From a bacterium (GTDB taxonomy: Bacteria; Blakebacterota; Blakebacteria; Blakebacterales; Blakebacteraceae): a DNA stretch of 9,598 nucleotides. The position numbers were made by a program, and so were the translations under genes. Of this stretch, positions 6,636 to 9,598 are shown piece by piece (the stretch's first letter is position 1; each line of letters begins with the position of its first letter). The notes under the pieces are model-generated. The model was not told the origin of the DNA and did not search any database. It saw only the letters and a list, made by a program, of their open reading frames with translations. The stretch lies in NCBI GenBank assembly GCA_025774615.1, contig JALGVQ010000108.1, forward strand, positions 1 through 9,598. The letters run 5' to 3'.

Positions 6636-6662
6636 TGATCTGCGCCACAGGGACTCAGATCA
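6636..6662 (-). terminator. Weak inverted repeat after the flavoprotein gene, possible terminator
   Basis: Perfect 7-bp arms TGATCTG and CAGATCA are separated by 13 nt, beginning 9 bp after the stop of the nitronate-monooxygenase-like gene (6672). There is no T-run. The site lies between that gene and the propeller promoter, where a transcription end would be expected, but the structure alone is weak. Confidence 0.25.
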
Positions 6663-6671
6663 TATCGGATG

Positions 6672-7739
6672 TCAGGCCTCTGCCAGCTCGCCCATCAGTT
6701 CGTCGATGAGTTCTTTCACCGTGAGAATTGTGTCAACCCTGAATACGTTGGAGCCGCAGAACATCAGACCGTCATCAACATCTCCGGCCCATGAATCTGT
6801 GAGTGCCTTCGCGATACAGTATCTGGCGGTAGCGATCTTGCAGGCAGTCAGGCACTGGTAGGGGCAATTGAGCTTGATTTTCACGCCTGCTTCAAGATCC
6901 TGCAGCAGTTTATTCCGGATGGCGCGCCCCGGCAGACCGACAGGACTCTTGATGATCACGATGTCCTCTTTGGTGGCATCCAGGAATCTCTGCTTGAACT
7001 CCTGAGAGACATCGCATTCTTCAGTGACAACGAACCGGGTGCCCATCTGCACACCGGAGGCTCCCATCTCCATCATGCGGGCTATGTCTCCCCCGGTATA
7101 GATCCCGCCGGCAACGATGATCGGGATACTGCGTCCATGCTTGTCCTCGAACGGTTTGACGGCCTCCAGCACCTGGGGCAGCAGGACTTCCAGTGAGAAA
7201 TCGTCGACATTATCGAGTTGTTCGAGTGTGAAACCGAGGTGCCCCCCTGCCAGGGGGCCTTCGAGAATGAACGCGTCAGGAATGCGGTCGAAGCGCCTGT
7301 CCCAGGTGCGTGAGATCAACTCGGCCACGCGCGCGGAGCTGATGATCGGTACCAGGTTCACCTCAGGATCGGGCGCCAGGGCTGGCAGTTTTGTGGGGAT
7401 CCCCGCCCCGAAGATGATGACCATGATCCCGGCCCGTATTGCGGCGGGGATGAGATCCTCTACGTTACTGAGAACCCCCATGAAGTTCACGGCCAGGATG
7501 CCGTCGGTCAACGCTCTGGCTTTACCGATCTCGTTTTCGAGAGCCTCCCGGGACACATTCTCGTAGTCGTTCTTGGCGTCTTCGAAATCCCCCAGACCTA
7601 TGCTGGAGATGGTTCCTATCGCCCCCTGGTTGGCAACCGCGGAGGCAAGACCAGCGATGGAGACCCGTACACCCATACCGCCCTGGATGATGGGAACATC
7701 CGCCGTTAAGCTACCTATCTGCAGTTTTGGTATTTCCAA
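6672..7739 (-). CDS. Nitronate monooxygenase / FabK-like FMN-dependent oxidoreductase with C-terminal Cys cluster
   Basis: This protein has 355 residues with a TTG start at 7739, chosen because GGCGGA lies 6 nt upstream and the protein then opens MEIPKLQIG, the usual start of this family; a GTG at 7757 adds six residues but has no good ribosome-binding site. It is a TIM-barrel flavoprotein: PIIQGGMG (about 16-23) near the FMN, GPLAGGHLG with the conserved His167, and an FMN-phosphate segment IVAGGIYTGGDIA...GVQMGTRF (208-236). KSPVGLPGRAI is typical of nitronate-monooxygenase-like proteins. Cys292, 296, 300 and 308 (C-x3-C-x3-C-x7-C), plus Cys328, lie in the C-terminal part and could hold an iron-sulfur cluster. 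Possible reactions are nitronate oxidation or FabK-type enoyl-ACP reduction; the divergent FabF gene makes an acyl substrate attractive. No signal peptide, so cytoplasmic. Confidence 0.87.
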   Translation of the reverse strand: MEIPKLQIGSLTADVPIIQGGMGVRVSIAGLASAVANQGAIGTISSIGLGDFEDAKNDYENVSREALENEIGKARALTDGILAVNFMGVLSNVEDLIPAAIRAGIMVIIFGAGIPTKLPALAPDPEVNLVPIISSARVAELISRTWDRRFDRIPDAFILEGPLAGGHLGFTLEQLDNVDDFSLEVLLPQVLEAVKPFEDKHGRSIPIIVAGGIYTGGDIARMMEMGASGVQMGTRFVVTEECDVSQEFKQRFLDATKEDIVIIKSPVGLPGRAIRNKLLQDLEAGVKIKLNCPYQCLTACKIATARYCIAKALTDSWAGDVDDGLMFCGSNVFRVDTILTVKELIDELMGELAEA

Positions 7740-7814
7740 CTGAGTTCCGCCAATCACAACAGCAAGACAGGCACCCCACCCGCCCCAGAGTCAGAGAATT
7801 GCTTTATGATACGA

Positions 7815-7843
7815 TTTATAATCTAATCTCATTGACACGTCAT
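7815..7843 (-). promoter_or_regulatory. Candidate promoter of the nitronate-monooxygenase-like gene
   Basis: On the - strand ATGACG (7838-7843, four of six) and TATAAA (7815-7820, five of six) are separated by 17 bp. Transcription would begin near 7808, about 70 nt before the TTG start at 7739. The -35 box lies inside the 15-bp inverted repeat at 7833-7847. Confidence 0.45.
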
Positions 7844-7862
7844 GTCATTTACCGGAAATACT
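7832..7862 (+). promoter_or_regulatory. Candidate fabF promoter with consensus -35
   Basis: TTGACA at 7832-7837 is a perfect -35 hexamer on the + strand. The -10 is uncertain: GGAAAT with a 16-bp spacer and AATACT with a 19-bp spacer (7857-7862) are both imperfect. Such a weak -10 would suit an activated or repressed promoter. The distance to the ATG at 7928 leaves a leader of roughly 60 nt. Confidence 0.35.
7833..7847. promoter_or_regulatory. 15-bp inverted repeat TGACA-N5-TGTCA, candidate shared operator
   Basis: The arms TGACA and TGTCA are perfect complements around CGTCA. The element overlaps the + strand TTGACA of the fabF side and the - strand ATGACG of the flavoprotein side, so a dimeric regulator bound here would cover both -35 regions. 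No regulator gene is recognisable nearby, and the site matches no operator I can name with confidence. Confidence 0.4.
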
Positions 7863-7927
7863 TTTATCGGAATTACTTTGCTCATGGATGCTGAATCGGC
7901 TGTGGATTCCTGAAGGTGCCCCGCGAA

Positions 7928-9169
7928 ATGCAGATACGACGAGTAGTGATCACAGGACTGGGTGTACTGACTTCGATCGGAACGGGTGTTGAGAAATTCT
8001 GGTCCGCTCTGAAAGCCGGCACCAATGGTATAGCCCGGGTGACCCATTTCGATGTTTCCGAATACCGATCGACACTCGCGGGTGAAGTAAAGGAGTTCGA
8101 TCCATTCGAATGGATCGAAAGGAAGACCGCGAAACGGATGGGTCGATTCGCGCAGTTCGGTCACGCCGCCGCAGGCATGGCACTCGAGGATGCCGGTCTC
8201 GATGCCCATCCATTCGACCCGACCAGGATCGGTGTCATCGTCGGCTCCGGGATCGGTGGGTGTGATTCCATCCAGGAACTGTATGACGACCTCTTCAATA
8301 AGGGCCCGCGGAATGTTAATCCCTTCTCGGTTTCCAAAATCGTGGTGAACATGGCAGCGTGCGGGATCTCCATCAGGTACGGCCTGAAGGGCCCCCTGTC
8401 TGCCCCGTCGGTGGCCTGTTCTACCGGTTCCAACGCCATCGGTGACGCCTTCCGCATCGTTCAGCGGGGAGAGGCGGATATCATGCTCGCGGGGAGCTCC
8501 GAAGCGTCTATAAGCCCGATGGCATACGGCGGTTTCTGTGGTTCCCGCTCGATGTCGACGAGTGATTCTCCAGAGACCGCAAGCCGCCCCTTCGACCTGA
8601 ACCGGGATGGTTTCATTATGGGTGAGGGAGCCGGGATCGTGGTCCTGGAGGACCGGGATCACGCTATTGAAAGAGGTGCCGGTATCTACGCCGAACTCAT
8701 CGGGTACGGCAACACTTCCGACGCTTACCATCTCACCGCTCCCGATCCCGAGGGGGATGGAATGGCACGGGTCATGGAAGCAGCTCTGCGCGATGCCGGG
8801 GTGGATCCGGCCGGGGTCGGATATATCAATGCCCACGGCACCTCCACACCACTGAACGACAGGTGCGAAAGCATGGCCATCTCGAGAGTCTTCGGCAGCC
8901 ACGCCGCGAACCTCAAGATCAGCTCTACCAAATCGATGATCGGACATCTCCTGGCCGCCGCGGGGTCAGTGGAATGCGTTGCGACCGTAATGAGCGTGTA
9001 CACGGGAGATATCCACCCTACTATCAACTATCGGGACAACGATCCGGACTGTCCCCACGACTATGTGATTGATGGCACCGAAAAGGCCGATCCCGAGATC
9101 GCCATCAGCAACTCATTCGGTTTTGGCGGCGGAAATGCCTGCCTTGCTATCAGAAAGCACCAGGAGTAA
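7928..9169 (+). CDS. fabF: Beta-ketoacyl-[acyl-carrier-protein] synthase II (KAS II)
   Basis: This 413-residue protein is the full length of FabF. It condenses malonyl-ACP with an acyl-ACP in fatty-acid chain elongation, or in a related pathway, in the cytoplasm. The thiolase-fold catalytic triad is complete: Cys164 in APSVACSTGSNAIG, His303 in NAHGTSTP and His340 in KSMIGHLLAAAG, with Lys335 also present. The C-terminal loop is NSFGFGGGNA (usually GFGGTNA). ATG 7928 is preferred over GTG 7916 because GAAGGT lies about 10 nt upstream and the protein then begins MQIRRVVITGLG as in relatives. It is followed 23 bp later by a FAD oxidoreductase gene. No acyl-carrier-protein gene is next to it, so a specialised lipid or polyketide-like role rather than the core pathway is possible. 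A 24-bp perfect palindrome lies within codons 57-64. Confidence 0.93.
   Translation: MQIRRVVITGLGVLTSIGTGVEKFWSALKAGTNGIARVTHFDVSEYRSTLAGEVKEFDPFEWIERKTAKRMGRFAQFGHAAAGMALEDAGLDAHPFDPTRIGVIVGSGIGGCDSIQELYDDLFNKGPRNVNPFSVSKIVVNMAACGISIRYGLKGPLSAPSVACSTGSNAIGDAFRIVQRGEADIMLAGSSEASISPMAYGGFCGSRSMSTSDSPETASRPFDLNRDGFIMGEGAGIVVLEDRDHAIERGAGIYAELIGYGNTSDAYHLTAPDPEGDGMARVMEAALRDAGVDPAGVGYINAHGTSTPLNDRCESMAISRVFGSHAANLKISSTKSMIGHLLAAAGSVECVATVMSVYTGDIHPTINYRDNDPDCPHDYVIDGTEKADPEIAISNSFGFGGGNACLAIRKHQE
8096..8119. repeat. Perfect 24-bp palindrome inside fabF
   Basis: The half-site TTCGATCCATTC is followed immediately by its exact reverse complement GAATGGATCGAA, with no spacer. It encodes FDPFEWIE (residues 57-64). 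Part of this peptide is conserved in FabF proteins, but the codon choices that complete the symmetry are not forced. Ten bases of the half-site (ATCCATTCGA) recur at 8208-8217. Confidence 0.85.
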
Positions 9170-9192
9170 CGGATGCATCCAGGAGCATCGAC

Positions 9193-9598
9193 ATGAGCCT
9201 GACACTGGATGATGGTTCCCGCATCGGTGTGATCGGCGGAGGGCCCGCCGGGTCATTCTTCTCCTATTTTGCGCTCACCTTCGCCGAACGGGTCGACCTC
9301 GATCTGCGGGTGGACATCTATGAATCCCGTGATTTCACTCAGCCCGGCCCCGGGGGGTGCAACATGTGCGGCGGGATCATCAGCGAAACGCTGGTGCAGT
9401 ACCTCTCTGCCGAGGGGATCGATCTTCCCGATACGGTGATGCAGCGCGGGATCGACTCCTATGTGCTCCACACACCGGAAAGAACCGTGAGGATAGACAC
9501 GCCGGTCAGAGAGAAGCGGATCGCGGCGATCCACCGGGGAGGCGGCCCGCGCGATATCAGTGAAGTGAGATGGGGCGGCCTCGATGGTCACCTGCTCA
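9193..9598 (+). CDS. FAD-dependent oxidoreductase, geranylgeranyl-reductase-like, N-terminal part (3' end outside window)
   Basis: ATG 9193 has AGGAG 7 nt upstream and lies 23 bp after the fabF stop, so the two are probably co-transcribed. The 135 residues seen begin with a Rossmann FAD-binding motif, RIGVIGGGPAGSFFSYF (G-x-G-x-x-G at about 15-20). Next comes an acidic strand end (VDIYESRDF), then PGPGGCNMCGGIIS with Cys56 and Cys59. The CGG-I-I-S part resembles the conserved 'C-G-G-G' segment of geranylgeranyl reductases and related hydrogenating flavoenzymes. A further segment, EKRIAAIHRGGGPRD, looks like a family-specific motif. The substrate is unknown; alkene reduction or oxidation on an acyl or isoprenoid chain would fit with FabF next door. 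The open frame runs off the window edge. Confidence 0.82.
   Translation, partial: MSLTLDDGSRIGVIGGGPAGSFFSYFALTFAERVDLDLRVDIYESRDFTQPGPGGCNMCGGIISETLVQYLSAEGIDLPDTVMQRGIDSYVLHTPERTVRIDTPVREKRIAAIHRGGGPRDISEVRWGGLDGHLL

Noticed and set aside
6541-6861. A 106-codon + strand open frame starting at 6541 and overlapping the flavoprotein 3' end
   Set aside because: Most of it is antisense to the nitronate-monooxygenase-like gene and the remainder lies in the promoter region of the propeller gene; no domain or ribosome-binding site.
7829-8947. A 372-codon open frame on the - strand opposite fabF
   Set aside because: It lies antisense to a fully convincing FabF, has no recognisable domain or signal, is rich in His/Arg/Gly/Thr as expected of a mirror frame, and would run across the divergent promoter. 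It is a frame shadow.

Overview
The window reads as chromosomal DNA of a moderately GC-rich, Gram-negative-type bacterium. Several proteins carry cleavable signal peptides, and there is a very large exported Asp-box (sortilin/VPS10-like) propeller of a kind common in Acidobacteria, Gemmatimonadota, Bacteroidota and related uncultured groups. The phylum cannot be fixed from sequence alone. The tetranucleotide GATC is strikingly frequent (about 130 by hand count in 9.6 kb). There are no tRNA or rRNA genes, insertion sequences or CRISPR arrays, and no stretch of more than 300 bases lacks a gene.

Left edge (1-937): the 3' end of a histidine-phosphatase gene on the + strand converges on a damaged toxin-antitoxin locus on the - strand. 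The AbrB/MazE-type antitoxin gene is intact, with a near-consensus promoter and three tandem 8-bp repeats in its leader. Its PIN-type toxin partner survives only as the C-terminal ~60 codons, behind what looks like its original AGGAGG ribosome-binding site.

Centre (938-6577, all - strand, read right to left): a four-gene cluster in which every product has an N-terminal export signal. The order is a 965-residue Asp-box propeller, an NTF2/SnoaL-like protein, an arginase-fold protein that has lost its metal ligands, and a second arginase-fold protein that keeps five of six ligands but lacks the substrate residues. Spacing is 67 bp, 4 bp and a 14-bp overlap, so the last three genes at least are translationally close. 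The tandem arginase relatives look repurposed rather than catalytic. This is the most unusual part of the window.

Right edge (6672-9598): a nitronate-monooxygenase/FabK-like flavoprotein with a C-terminal cysteine cluster (- strand) is transcribed away from a complete FabF-type ketoacyl-ACP synthase (+ strand). The FabF gene is followed 23 bp later by the start of a geranylgeranyl-reductase-like FAD oxidoreductase that runs off the window. A 15-bp inverted repeat lies across both inferred -35 boxes of the divergent promoters, which suggests joint control. Together these genes point to acyl-chain or lipid/polyketide-type metabolism, but the product cannot be named.
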